Assembly (NCBI GenBank): GCA_003254925.1 | Contig: QANZ01036210.1 | Span: 122,946 to 186,945 of the forward strand | Reading direction: 5' to 3' | From: Chamaecrista fasciculata | Lineage: Eukaryota > Streptophyta > Magnoliopsida > Fabales > Fabaceae | Length of the DNA: 64,000 nucleotides | Shown: piece by piece, positions 33,266 to 46,073 of the stretch | How positions within the stretch are numbered: position 1 is the stretch's first letter | How the letters are laid out: each line of letters opens with the position of its first letter | Program-made: the position numbers and the translations under genes | Notes under the pieces: model-generated | Databases searched by the model: none | The model's input: the letters and a program-made list of their open reading frames with translations, nothing else | Told to the model about the DNA's origin: nothing

Positions 33266-33600
33266 TTAGCTTGGTTCGTTTGCTCTCTAATTATAATCGT
33301 AATAAATATGTTTGTTTATGTTTTTTTCTGATCAAATTATAATCATGATCTTTTTATAATCAATCACACTCAATTACACTTATACCTCTATATATATACT
33401 CCTATTATAATACATTCAATCACCCATCACAAGGGTAAAATGGTCATTTACCTGAACATTGGGCCATGTTGTAAATACTTATTATTGTCTTGGGCTAAAA
33501 TGTTATTTTGTCCAAAATATTTAGGGATCAAATTGTCATTTTAGCCACTTCTCTCTCTTATTTAATCATAAATACTAATTTTTCAATTCTCAATACTTAT
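33266..33600 (-). mobile_element. Fragment related to the 56555-58107 element
   Basis: TTGGTTCGTTTGCTC, TTATAATCATGATC and CACTCAATTACACTTATACC match, in reverse complement, the right part of 56555-58107. The other end is missing or diverged, so the edges are approximate. Confidence 0.5.
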
Positions 33601-33702
33601 AATTACTATAATTCAAATTCAATATAGTGAAACAATATGGGACATGATTGCAATTCAAAAGAAATGAGACAATTTTTTTTAGAGTAAACTGACAAATTGA
33701 TC

Positions 33703-34201
33703 CTTAAAAAATTACACTTTGGTACCTTAGGATATATATTGGTTTCACTTTGGTGCCCTATTCTTTTAAAAATGACATTTTGGTATCATTTTTTATTCGT
33801 TGTTAGTACTTTGGTACTTAAAACTTTTTTTTTCCTTACCTCTTGATGGAGAAAAACACGTGCAGGTCATGTGTATGTTCAAAAACATGAAACCTATCAT
33901 ATTAAACTCAGATTTCATGATTCAGCCTCTAAAAAATACGATTCAGTATGTACTAAAATGTAGAGGATTTCATTTTTTTTAGGCTGAATCGTAAAATCTG
34001 AGTTCATGGTGGATTTCGTGCTTTTTACCATGCATGTGACCTGCACGTGCTTTTTCCGTAAAAAAAAATAACAAAAAAAGAGTTTTGAATACCAAAGTGC
34101 TAAAGACGAATAGAATAGTGTACTGAAATGTTACTTTTGAAAAAACATAATATTAAAATGGAATCGGTTTATACTTTAAGGTACCAAAGTATAATTTACC
34201 C
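33703..34201. mobile_element. Mutator-type MITE (GGTACC family), diverged
   Basis: AATTACACTTTGGTACC on the left and GGTACCAAAGTATAATTTACCC on the right are inverted. The middle is a second palindrome (CACGTGCAGGTCATG against CATGTGACCTGCACGTG) not seen in the other copies. No target duplication found. Confidence 0.65.
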
Positions 34202-34316
34202 TTGAAAAGTCATTGAGTCGACATTCAGTCCCTAAAAGATGAAATTACACATATTATTTTAAAAAGATCAAGACAGTATACTTATCAGTCTTTTTCATAA
34301 ACTAAAGGGTAAAATG

Positions 34317-35905
34317 CACTTTGGTGCCCTGTGGTTAGGACCGATTCCACTTTGGTACCCTGAAAGACAAAATTTGACACTTGATTACCCTAAGGTTTAC
34401 ACTGTTAGCACTTTGGTACCTTGTAATTATTTTCTGTCAAGATTTAACAAAAAGTGCTGACGTGGCTCATTCTTAGCCATTGATTTATATTACATCTTAT
34501 CTGTTAGTTTCTATTACAGTTTAAACCATATTTTACTCCTCAACAAGATTTTTTTTGTACGTTTGGGTCCTCTCCATTTGGTAAAACGGATCAAAACACA
34601 ACAAACTAAAAAGAATTGATAGAGTTTTTTACAATTTCATTCCAAGAACTAGAGAGTTATTAAAAAAGAAATTGTATAAAGATCGTTAGAGTTTTGATGA
34701 ATCAAAATCTTCCCTTTCTCAAAAAATTTCTCTCAACCAATTCCTTAATTAATCACAAATTGAACTCAAATGTTTGTCATCTTTATAAGATCGGTCCTTG
34801 GTACACAAAAAACAGTTATGTATCTCTATTGTTTGATTTATCTTCCATTTAACGTCAAGAAACTTTTATATTTTTCAAAATAATCTTTGGGGCACATTAT
34901 AATAAGATTGATTTTTTACAATATATGATCATAATTAATTTAATTATTTTATTAAATATACCAAATGAAATTAAATCACAAATATACTTGACTATTAGTA
35001 TTTAAAATATTATACCTACTAATAAATTTAAGTTAATATTGTACTAAAATAATTATATTTATTGTAATGATGTATTTTAAAGATAAAATATTATAGTTAG
35101 ATCATCATATTTTGCCATCATAACTTACTGAATAACTTGCATGAAAAAATTACAGTTTATTATAATTTCATAAAAAATAAATATTTTAGAAGTTTATTAA
35201 ATTATTTAGTGAAACTAACTATTAATTATTTAATTTTTAAATTAATTAATGGGAATATTCTTCAAATTATTCATGTTTACTTTCAAAATTTCATTTAAGT
35301 AGTTATATTTGAATATGGGTAGGACTAAAATGCATTTGTTTTTTAGATTTAGGACTGATATGCAATTATCTCATTTTTTCTATTTTCCAAAATTACATTT
35401 TGACCCCAAAATTTGCAATTTTTTATTTTAGTCCTCAAATATCATGATCTAGGGACTTTTTTTTTGTAAATTTTGAAACTATTTGGGGGAATTATGTAAT
35501 TTTCGCAAAAATTTTGTAAAAGTTTTTCTTGTCACCATCGAAACACAAAGTTTTAGGACTAAACTGCATTTATTTTCCAAATTTAGGACTAATCTATAAT
35601 TTTATTCTTTTTACAATATTATTCAAAATTACATTTTTATCGCAAAGTTTTGTTATAATTTTCATTTTAGTCCTCATATATTATGATCTAGGGATATTTT
35701 TGAAAATTTAGAAACTATTTGGGGGTATTTTATAATTTTTTTTTAAAGTGCTAACAATTTTCCGTTAAATTTTGACGGAAAATAACCACAGGGTACCAAA
35801 GTGTTAACGACGCAAACCTCATGATGGTCGAGTATCAAATTTTGTCTTTCAGTGTACTAAAGTGAAATTGGTCCCAACCACAGGGTACTAAAGTGCATTT
35901 TACCC
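34317..35905. mobile_element. Long Mutator-type non-autonomous element (1589 bp) with perfect 9-bp TSD
   Basis: Left end GGGTAAAATGCACTTTGG and right end CTAAAGTGCATTTTACCC are inverted for about 90 bp. Perfect target duplications TAAACTAAA lie at 34308-34316 and 35906-35914. The AT-rich interior holds no transposase or recognisable gene fragment. Confidence 0.9.
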
Positions 35906-35999
35906 TAAACTAAATTGTATACTATATTATTCTTTTAGGAACTAAAAAGTATTATGTTTTAATCTTTTAGGGACTAAACTATATATTTTAATCTTTTAA

Positions 36000-37228
36000 G
36001 AATTGAGTTATCAACTTAATAATTTTTCAATGGCCATAATGTTGGTTTATTCTTTGGCATATCATAGAATTATGAAAAATCAATTAAAAATGACTATAAA
36101 AACTTGACACTTGTAAATTATAAGTATAAAGCTTGTCAAATTATAAGAATAGACACTTCTAAAATTTGAAAGTTTAGTCATTCTTTAATATATTATATAA
36201 ACACATCAATAAAATGAAAATGACTCATATTCTACGATTAAGATGGTATGACTCCACCTCGATATTAATTTATTGACTAGCAGTGTTATGTCATGCACTA
36301 TGGAATACCAATCTTCTCTCAAAAGCTCTCCTTTTTTGTTTAGAAACAATTTCTTTTTTAAATGACATGTTCATATTTAATCATATATTTTAATGATATT
36401 TTAGGGCATTTATATATTTAATTGAGAGTCAAATACATATCTTTATGATCTTTTATGATAAAATATCATACCTTAAGGTTTAATGCTTATTTTGACTATT
36501 GTATGAATGATTGTGATTTTTTTTGGAGTTTAATTTTTATTATTTATTTAATCCTTTTTATCTTGAGAAGTCACATAGTTTTTCGGTGTTTTTGACAAAT
36601 TTAAATAGAGTTTAAAGCATTATAAATTTCAAGGAAGATTCGTGGATGTTCAAAATTGAATCAGGGACCAAATCAACATATTTTCACCAAAGCACTCCGA
36701 AATTTGACTATGCAACAATCGTGTATGAATTAGTAGTCACTACAAAAAGTTGCATAGCTTCAGCTATGTAACTTTTATTTCGGTCTCTCTTCTCATTTTC
36801 TTTTAATAAAATTTAAAAATTAGAAAAAGGTTCAGACAATTAAAAATCTCATTACTTAAGCAGTGTGATTTTTTTTAGCAATTTTCTTAGTAGATTACTC
36901 AAAAGCTAACAAAATATACAACTGAAAGAGATGGGTGAAAGAGGGGTGTGTCATGAAAATCAGTTGCAAAAAAAACATGCATGTATATAAGGATATGATT
37001 AAACTGAACAAAGCAATATCTTATATCTTATATCTTATAAGAATGAACATTTTTTTTTGTAATCAGAATGAAACTGTGCTTCCATTGTGTTGAAAAATCT
37101 GTTATAGCCTTGTTTAAACAAAATAATAAATTTTGTAATAAAAATTATAAAGTAATAAAACAATTATAATTATTTTTTATCATTTATTGTACATAATGAT
37201 ATTGAATAAAAAAAATTATTAATTAATG
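36000..37228. other. AT-rich intergenic DNA, unassigned
   Basis: No gene and no defined element ends seen. Confidence 0.4.
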
Positions 37229-37473
37229 GTATTTGTTATAAATAATTAGTATTTGTGAACATTCACAATTGTCTTTTCATATTTTCATGTATAGAAGTTT
37301 GAAATGTCCTTTGTAATTAAGTTTATGATCTTTAGTTTCTTGTGTACATGAATATGAGTCTATGTATTCATTAAGTACATTCTCCCCTTGAGATCCTTTA
37401 GCCTATAAATAGAGGCTTTAGGAGTTGATGTAAAGGTTGGAGATTACTTGAATAATAGAATCCATCTTCCCTC

Positions 37474-39173
37474 TGTTGGGAATTCTAGACGCCTAACGCA
37501 GCGGAAGCAAATATAAAATTAAAAATAAAACACGCCAGGTCCTAAAATTCCCGAACGGATCCGCTAGCAGAATTTAAAACTTTTAAGATAGTGGTATACC
37601 TCACGAGTTTCAATCGGTTGGTTGAACAAGGCGTGTCCTAGGAGTCCGTCCACAACGTCCTCCCTCTGTCAGTAATCCACACGAACAGTTTCTTCGGGCA
37701 CCAAGGTGCTAGCCTTCAGTTCTTTTCTCCAAAAGAACCAGGGACCAATTTACAGTGTATTTGAACTCAAGAACTCCTTCTTGATTCAAATTCCAAAAGT
37801 GGCGCAATGGAGAATTCCCCACAAGAACTCCTTCTTGTCTTTCCTTCTCACACAAACCCTAATTTTTGGCAACCTCAAATCGAATTTCCTAACTCCTTAG
37901 GCAAACTCGATTTTTCCCTCTCAACTCTTGAGAACCAAAAATTTTCCTCACTTGGAACCTAGGGTTTTGAAGGAGGCGATTTTTCTATCTCTCTCAACAA
38001 GGAGGATGAAAATTGCACAAATGAATTCTCTCTCTATCTTAGCTCTAGGCGCCTAGCCCTAGGCTATATATATATAATTATATTTAGAGCATTATTATAA
38101 TTCCAAATTATAATAATATGGCTTTATGAATTTGAATTTCAAATTATAATATTACCATAATATTTAATTTAAATTCAAATCGTAATCTTAGGGAATCAAT
38201 TTGAAGATCAATTTGAAGATCTCAAATCAGCATCTTTGAAGATCAATTTGAAGATCAAATCCTGATTTGAGATCTTATCAAATCTATTTGAATTCAAATC
38301 TTTTGATATCTCCATCAAATCTTTTGAATTCAAATTCATGAATTAAATTAATAAAACAATTTTATTAATTTAAAATGCTAAAAGAGGCGCCACCCTCATG
38401 CCAATATTAGGGAATTTTATAATTCAATAATTTCCTAACTCTTAGGAACCTTATCTGAATTATTTTTCCTTAATATTTTAATTGTAAATAATTAATCCCC
38501 ATTAATCATTTAACAATTATTATATTTAAATTTGTCTCACAAATTTAAATACTTCACAACTGTAGATCAATTAAGACAAGACCTAATGTCCCAGACATTT
38601 CCTCTGTGTCTTAAATCGTGCCACCGGAGTGACCCACGAATTAACCCTAATTCGTGTCCCTTTTNNNNNNNNNNNNNNNNNNNNNNNNNNNNNNNNNNNN
38701 NNNNNNNNNNNNNNNNNNNNNNNNNNNNNNNNNNNNNNNNNNNNNNNNNNNNNNNNNNNNNNNNNNNNNNNNNNNNNNNNNNNNNNNNNNNNNNNNNNNN
38801 NNNNNNNNNNNNNNNNNNNNNNNNNNNNNNNNNNNNNNNNNNNNNNNNNNNNNNNNNNNNNNNNNNNNNNNNNNNNNNNNNNNNNNNNNNNNNNNNNNNN
38901 NNNNNNNNNNNNNNNNNNNNNNNNNNNNNNNNNNNNNNNNNNNNNNNNNNNNNNNNNNATGCACCGAGGTCATGCTGGTCTTAGTTCATTTCAAGTTCCC
39001 ACTTGAATGAGCGACCAGGGACGATTTAGATTAATTATCTCATAATTAATCACGGACTGTTATCATAGTAAACATGCTAATAATATGATAACCATTAATT
39101 TATCTCCATAAATTAATCAATATGTTCACAACATATTTATAAAATGATTGGCCCTAGGGCACAATCTCCAACA
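37474..39173 (-). repeat. 1.7-kb solo LTR nested in the left copia LTR
   Basis: Begins TGTTGGGAATTC and ends AATCTCCAACA (LTR-type inverted ends), flanked by a perfect CCCTC duplication (37469-37473, 39174-39178). The sister LTR at 44281-44295 shows the empty site (TTCCCTCCTAC). Length is 1700 bp by coordinates, including a 294-N gap that could hide a collapsed internal region. The reversed end matches 63957-64000, so I place it on the minus strand; this orientation is an inference. Confidence 0.85.
38665..38958. other. Assembly gap (294 N)
   Basis: Unresolved bases inside the nested LTR. ORFs called across this span are artefacts. Confidence 0.99.
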
Positions 39174-39227
39174 CCCTCCTACTTTTCTCTCTACTTTGAG
39201 TATTCTTATTTCATATATTTTGCAACA

Positions 39228-42200
39228 CGTTATCAGCACGAGTCTCTACCGGTTTGAGCTTTTGACATCTAAGCATGAGTCTTTCGCTATATGAGTTTTG
39301 GGTAATTAATTACAAATCTCTTCTTATTTCAGTTTTGGGTAATTAAAGAGGTAAGTTAATATTCTTTCAAGTTCTCTTGTTACAATCTCTACAGGTAAGA
39401 AATTTTTATGTTAAATGATTTATCATTATCATATTTTATAAGTTTATTATTGTGGTCGTCATCTTAAGATTTGGAAATATTTTATATGGCCAGAAGCTAC
39501 ATATGATTAAGGTTTCATATGAATAAGTAGATGGCCTGAAGCCATATAATGTTCTGATTCAATTTTTTTGGATCAATTATTGTATCTTTACAAAAGATAA
39601 GTGCATTGAAATATTATTGCACAAATTGATGATTTATCAAGGGCAATTGTTTGACTATTGAAATTATCTAATATAAGCCTGAAGGCTAAAAGACTTTTGC
39701 TATTGAAGTTGTCTAATATCAACCTTGAAGGTTAATAGTCAAACAATTTTGACATATTACAAATAGAAATTATTAATAGCCTTGAAGGCGAATAACAAGT
39801 ATATTTTGATCAATTACAAATAGCAATTACAGAGTTTTTAAAAAAATATTTGTTGATAGTCTTGAAATCTAAATATTTGAAAACCCTAAAGGTTAATATC
39901 AAAATTACTATTTCATTTTAGATATGATTTGATTGATGTATTTTTAGATTTGATATGTGATCACAATTAATCTTGTGAAGAGTTTGATATGTCAAAATTA
40001 TTAAGATTGAGTCTCTAGTAGAGTCGGAGTTTAATATGTCAATATTATTGATATTGTGTCACCAGTTGTGACGGTAGTGACTATATGTCAACAACTATAA
40101 TGATGTAATTATATTAATTTTTACATATCGATAAGTGAACCAGAAGTTCAAAGAGCATATATTTTATTTGGTATAAATATACATTCCAATACAATGTGTG
40201 ATTTTATGAAGAAAGTATGTGTATAATTAAATATTAGATAATTGAAAGTATGTGAAGTAAGTGTAGTACATTTATTCTTTTAATGAATAATTTTTCTCTA
40301 GAAGAAAGAGAATTAAAAAAAATCTTACAAAGATACTCTTAAAGAGTAATAATATATACTCTAGAAGAGCAATAATTTTATATTAACAAGATTTTATTTT
40401 GGCATAACCCCAGTAGTGGTTTGGATAAAGTATGATACCTCAAGACATTTGAGAAAAACATGAGGATGTGATATGAATGAGTTCTTAAGGAATTATATCA
40501 ATAGAATATAAGATAGTTCTTGAAGAACTAAATCTATTTGATTTATGTATTTATTTCGTTTATCTCTTTAACTTTTATATATATATATATATATTTCCTT
40601 TGGTTTATAATTATCTATTTCTCGTTTGATTTATAATTTATTTGTTAGTGTATTCATTTATTTCTTTCATTCCTCCCATCTATCTTTATATGTTTATTGT
40701 TTCACTATTAATAATGAATATGTCATAATGTCATATGGTCAAATATCTTGTTAAATTATATCAAACTTCCCTGAAGGAAAGAAAAATTCTATGGAGCAAG
40801 AAGTTAATATAATATTAGACATGTGTCCGTGTACTCTAGAAGAGACCTTCGTCGTCTACTATACTCGAAACATATGTTGTAATGAACCAGAAGTTCATTA
40901 ATTTAAAGGATACGTTTATAATTTTATATGACCGGTTAGACCATCCCGGATCAATAATAATGCGAACTCAATGAATACCCATTAAAGAACAAAAAGTTTC
41001 TTTTATATAATGAGTTCTTTTATGCTCCATGTTCTCAAAGAAAATTTATTTTAAGACCATTACCAGCAAAAGTAAGAATTGGATCCATTGAAATTCTTGA
41101 ACGCATTCATAGAAAATTTGTGGACCTGTAGTTCCACCTTGTGGACTTGTAAATCCAATTTATTCAAATATAAAGATTGAGCTCAATTTTCAAATTATTC
41201 CATTAAGCTAATTTATTTTAATAATGCTGGTGAATTTCTATCTCAAGTTTTAAAATGATTATTATATGCCAGTTGAGATACGTGTGATACATCATGTTGC
41301 TTATGTTCACAAAGTTAGGATTTTTTTGAACAATTAATGCCTTCTGTTAATTACTAGACTATAACTTATGATGAGAACAAAACTCCCTATTGTGTTTAGG
41401 GACATATTTATTTAAATGATGCAGCACTTGTACGTATTAGACTAACAATGTATCATAAGTTCTCCCCAGTGCAATTGGCTTTGGGTCAGAGCCGAATATT
41501 TATCGCTTAAGAATTATTTGGGTGCACAATTTATATTGCTCCACCACGCACATCAAAATGGGCCCCAACGAAAATTGAGAATATAAGTTGGATATGAATC
41601 TCACTCAATTATTAGGGAGATACATTTATGATTTTATTTATCAATTATTATTTTAATGAAATTAATTTTTCAGCATTAGGGGGAGAAAGAAAGAAAATAG
41701 CTGGAAAAATAAATTACAAAGAATGCATGGTTATTACATTAGTTTGATTCTCATATAAAATAATGTGAACTTGAAGTTCAAAGAATAATTTATTTGAAGA
41801 ATATTGCAAATAAGTTGAAAAATGCATTCACTGACCCATTGAAATGACAAAGTTAAATATTCCAGCTGAAAATGCTCCAATATATATTGAGGTCCCTAAA
41901 GGACAAAAAATTTTTATAAATAAATATATAACATGCCTGAAGCGTGATCGGTTCCAAAGATAAGTGTCCTCGAAAATAAAAGGAGCAAATGAAAAAGATG
42001 GTCAAGTTGAGGAATTATATGTTTTAAATAATAAAGGAAGGCATAATGAATGAAAAATCTCCATAAGAGATTCAGGTACCTGAAAATGAAGCAAATAATG
42101 AGATATTGATATGTTTATTATTGGAAACGTATGAAACCGATATGAAAATTTAGTCGACAAAGTATTTACATATAATGTAGCGCTACAAATTATAGAAATG

Positions 42201-43865
42201 AGGATCATGAATAACAATTCGTCGATGAGCATCGACATAAAATTGGCCAAATTAGAAAGAAAGGATCCAAGATGAGTTAAACTCACTCGCGAAATTTGTC
42301 AAATTTTGGGACTTGTAGTAAAATATATGATGGTATAAAACCAATTGAATATTAATAAGTTTGTGTGAAAATAAATGAGAAAATTGAAATTTTTGAGATA
42401 CAATATTAGAAATTTATAATGAGGAGACGAATTCTCCCGTGGTGGATGCAATTATTTTTTTAATATCTGATTAATTTGGTTGTTTATAAAAATCTTTGAT
42501 GTGTGTCTAATAAATGTTGTTGTAGTAGAATTATATAGACCATTTGATTGTAGTGTATATATATATTTCTTTTCCTCAAAGGTTTAGCATTGATTATTTG
42601 GATATATATTCTATTGTGGTGGATGCAATCCCCATTAATATTTTATTAGTTTGGCAGTGTATGAAAATCATGATATATGGTTATAGTCTATTCGTATGGC
42701 TCATTGGATAATCAAATTTATATGAAAATCTCTGAAGGATTCAAATTATGAAAAGCATGTCAGATCTCTTGTCTAATAAAGATAAATAAAATTCCTACAT
42801 GGGTTAGAAAAAACCTTGACATGAGGTACAATTGTCTAAGGGAAGATTAGTTAAAAAGATAATATAGAAAAATGATCCAATTTGTCTATATATTGTCATA
42901 AAGAGATATGGATCAAAATGTATGATCAATGTTGTGTATATTTATGATTTAAACTCCTGAAGAGATCAAATTATAATAAATTATTTAAAGAAATAGTTTT
43001 ACAAGAAAGATTTTAAACAAATTAAAATTTTGTTTCATCTTACAAATTAAGCATATTATAATAATGAGGTTATTATTCATAGAAAATGTATTAAGATAGT
43101 TTTGCAGGGACATGAGGTGCATCCATGATGGTTAAATTGATCACTTGAAGTAATACGGTATCCTTTTTAGTCTCAAAGAAAGATGAAAAACTTTGGTCTG
43201 CCAGTATCATATTTTAATCTTATAAGAGTATTAATGTTTTCGGTACACTTGCTAGCAATATATAATTCTTCATTAATAAATTGAATGAAAAATATATATT
43301 TTAAAATATCTAAGAAGAATAGTTGTTGAAGGTTTATATTATTTCAATAAATTTAGTTCACCATTTGTTAGTAATGTAGATGCTAGCTACTTATCTGATC
43401 TTAATAGTTAATGCATAAGGAGAATTAAAATTGTTTTTAGTTGAGGCTACTAATTCAACACATCTAGAAGATGTGTAATTTGTTTTTTTGCAGGGAAATG
43501 TGTCAATCGTACTATATCAAGATAATATGACATGTATAATTCAATTAAAGGAAGGATTCATCAAAGGAGATATAATGAAATATAGTTCACCAAGGCGACA
43601 TACAAATCCAACTAGTTCGATCAAGTGATAATTTTAGCTGATCTATTCATAAAGACATTGCCAATTGCAACATTTGAGAAGTTGGCTTATCAAATTAGAA
43701 TTCGTTGACTAAAAGATCTTTAGTGATGTAATAATGAGGGGGAGATACGCGCTGTACTCTTTTTCCCTTCGCCATGGTTTTGTCCCACTGAGTTTTCCTG
43801 ACAAGGTTTTTAATGAGGCAGCTTGTAATGCGTATCAAAATAAATTGTGAATATTCAAGGGGGAG
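39228..43865 (+). pseudogene. Degraded copia gag-pol internal region
   Basis: No ORF longer than about 100 codons survives. Around 41210 the translation has a NNAGEF motif (integrase core DNAGEF in relatives) followed by a stop. Around 41465 it shows a short 'FSPVQLALGQ' stretch, and around 43625 a DLFIKTLP-like RNase H tail. Readable domain order is consistent with copia. Confidence 0.8.
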
Positions 43866-43952
43866 TGTTATAAATAATTAGTATTTGTGAACATTCACAA
43901 TTGTCTTTTCATATTTCCATGTATAGAAGTTTGTAATGTCCTTTGTAATTAA

Positions 43953-44117
43953 GGGTGTGTTTGGGTGAGAAGTATGTAATGAAATGAGAAAATTATGTAA
44001 TGAAATGGTAATGAGAAAATTATGTAATGAAAATGGTGTTTGGATAAGTTTGAGATGTAATGAAAAAAATTGGATGTGAAATTATGAAAATGGGTATGTN
44101 GTAAGCCAAACGCACCC
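43953..44117. mobile_element. Tourist-like MITE nested in the right copia LTR
   Basis: Ends GGGTGTGTTTGG and CCAAACGCACCC, flanked by TAA (43950-43952 and 44118-44120). The left copia LTR carries the undisturbed site (GTAATTAAGTTTATG at about 37313), proving insertion. 165 bp, interior of AATTATGTAATGAAAT repeats, one N at 44100. Confidence 0.92.
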
Positions 44118-44361
44118 TAAGTTTATGATCTTTAGTTTCTTGTGTACATGAATATGAGTCCATGTATTTATGAGTCCATGTATTCATTAGGTACATTCCC
44201 CCCTTGAGATCCTTTAGCCTATAAATAGAGGCTTTAGGAGTTGATGTAAAGGTTGAAGATTACTTGAATAATAGAATTCATCTTCCCTCCTACTTTTCTC
44301 TCTACTTTGAGTATTCTTATTTCATATATTTTACAACAATATTAGCAATAATTAAGATTAT

Positions 44362-44562
44362 GCCAACAAAGATTAGTTCAGTTGGTAAGAAGTTGACTCA
44401 TGACACACAAGATCGTCAGTTCCATTCCCGCGGCAGATATGAGAGCCTTGTTGGTAGACGATATGTAAGTACGTTATAAGTGCTCATAGAGTCTTGAAAC
44501 ATGTCATGACATTGATGAGCCCTAAGGACCCAACTCACTTAAACTTTAAGATACAAGTAGAA
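44362..44562 (+). mobile_element. tRNA-derived SINE, copy 1
   Basis: GCCAACAAAG start, A-box-like TAGTTCAGTTGGTAAG and a B-box-like GTTCCATTCC at 44419-44428, in the layout of a tRNA-derived pol III promoter. The body matches 46921-47117. Imperfect direct repeats CAATAATTAAGATTA / CAATAATTAAAATGA flank it. It lies 20 bp from the copia right end. Confidence 0.75.
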
Positions 44563-44884
44563 CAATAATTAAAATGATTTATAATTATTTTTTTAAAATT
44601 GTAATTATAATAAAAATTAAAAGGCCAAAATCCTATCTTGGTCCCTAATGTTTGCTCAAGATTTTGTTTAAGTTTTTAAAATTATTTTTGTTCCATTTTA
44701 GTCCCAAATGTTGCCAAAAATTTCATCCTTAGTCCTTGAGTCATTTCTATCCACTTTCCTCCATTAAAAAAAAAAAAAGAAATGAAAGGAGAAAATTGAC
44801 TTTTTCCCTCCAACAATTTTGCTTTTTTGAGTTAAGGTCCTTTTTCTTTTGTAATAGAGATCACAATGAAATAGAAAAGAAATA

Positions 44885-45940
44885 GGCCAAAATCCTATTT
44901 TGGTCCCCCAATTATGCTCAGTGTTCCAAATTGCTCCCCCAGTTATTTTTCGTTCCACATTGGTCCCCCAGTTATGCAAAATTTGACAAAGTTGGTCCCT
45001 CTAACAGTTTTCATCCATTTTTCCGTTAAAAAAAAAAGATAAAATTGATTTTTAACTCCTAAAAGTTTAATTTTTTGCATCAAGGACCTTTTCCTCTATA
45101 ATAGAATCAAAATGTAAGAAAGAAAAAAATACTTGGGGGTTTTAATTTATTTTAAACAAAAACTCTCTCTCTCTCCCTCCCTTCTCTGGCATACGATTAA
45201 TCTTCAAAATCAACATTCCAGAATCCAAATTATAATCAAAATCCACCATGTTTGAACCCACCAAACAACTTTTAGGTTTCGCCGATGAATAACCCCCAAA
45301 TCTCCCACATCCCTTCACCTCCATTCTTACATTCCCTTCTTCATACACCACTCCTTCAATCGCTCCACGCGCATTAAACATATCCACCAGCCCAATCGGC
45401 GCTGGCGACAGTCTCCGACAAGAGATGAACATCGCGGACTCTAAATACCCAGTAATCGCATCAATCTTCGTTTCATGAAACGCATTCTTCCTCTCTTTAC
45501 TGCTCCACGCGGCTCCCCGACAATTGTAAACGCCGATCACGCCATTGTACTTGTTCATATTTCAGATCTTCAAAAGGGTCGCGCCGTCTTGGGTCGGGTT
45601 AGCGAAGAGACAATCTTGTGTGGGTCTTCCCGGTAATCGGGGTCGGAGGAAGGAGAGAGAGTTTTTGTGTAAAATAAATTAAAACCCCCAAGTATTTTTT
45701 TTCTTTCTTACATTTTGGTTCTATTATAGAGGAAAAGGTCCTTGATGCAAAAAATTTAAACTTTTAGGAGTTAAAAATCAATTTTATCTTTTTTTTTAAC
45801 GGAAAAATGGATGAAAACTGTTAGAGGGACCAACTTTGTCAAATTTTGCATAACTGAGGGACCAATATGGAAAGAAAAATAGCTGGGGGACCAATTTGGA
45901 ACACTGAGCATAACTGGAGGACCAAAATAGGACTTTGGCC
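44885..45940. mobile_element. Pack-MULE carrying a raffinose synthase fragment
   Basis: Ends GGCCAAAATCCTATTTTGG and CCAAAATAGGACTTTGGCC, with terminal inverted repeats of roughly 270 bp. The target duplication AAAGAAATA is perfect (44876-44884, 45941-45949). The 9-bp duplication and long inverted repeats identify a Mutator-like element. The centre holds a host gene fragment instead of transposase. Confidence 0.92.
45175..45648 (-). pseudogene. Captured raffinose synthase / galactinol-sucrose galactosyltransferase C-terminal fragment
   Basis: Minus-strand translation gives [19 protein letters not shown], then a stop (TGA) where relatives have Trp, then NKYNGVIGVYNCRGAAW, SPAPIGLVDMFNARGAIEG and VKGCGRFGGYSSAKPKSCLV. 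These are hallmarks of the C-terminal part of plant raffinose/alkaline alpha-galactosidase-like (SIP) proteins. A stretch between GAAW... and SPAPIG is shortened compared with the family, and the catalytic barrel is absent. The tail past about 45178 belongs to the element arm. Not functional as an enzyme. Confidence 0.85.
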
Positions 45941-45962
45941 AAAGAAATAAATGGGGTCCTAA

Positions 45963-46073
45963 ATGTATTTTCACCTGAAAGTGTCTGTCATCCCATAGGC
46001 ATTTGACTTCGTTGTCTCACTTCCCCTTCGCCTTTTGGTTTCAATGACAGACACTTTCAAGTGAAAATACATC
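45963..46073. repeat. Hairpin with 29-bp arms
   Basis: ATGTATTTTCACCTGAAAGT... pairs with its reverse complement ending CACTTTCAAGTGAAAATACAT, one mismatch, loop about 50 bp. It is inside the outer Mutator-type element. Confidence 0.7.

Larger units (their letters stand above)
37234..44338 (+). mobile_element. Ty1/copia LTR retrotransposon with decayed pol and two nested insertions
   Basis: The left LTR is 37234-37473 joined to 39179-39227 (289 bp without its insert); the right LTR is 43866-44338 (with its insert). Both begin TGTTATAAATAATTAG and end CAACA. Flanking 5-mers are GTATT (37229-37233) and ATATT (44339-44343), a target duplication with one change. A polypurine tract (AAGGGGGAG) precedes the right LTR. 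Remnants of integrase (about 41200-41650) and RNase H (about 43390-43700) are readable only piecewise, with many stops and shifts. The TTTAATGAGGCAGC motif near 43813 is typical of this copia group. Confidence 0.88.

Noticed and set aside
38532..39010. Four ORFs of 108-150 aa
   Set aside because: They span the 294-N gap; only a few real residues at each end.
44362..44562. Possible tRNA gene (B-box-like sequence)
   Set aside because: No acceptor stem or cloverleaf; a second copy with poly(A) and TSD shows it is a SINE.
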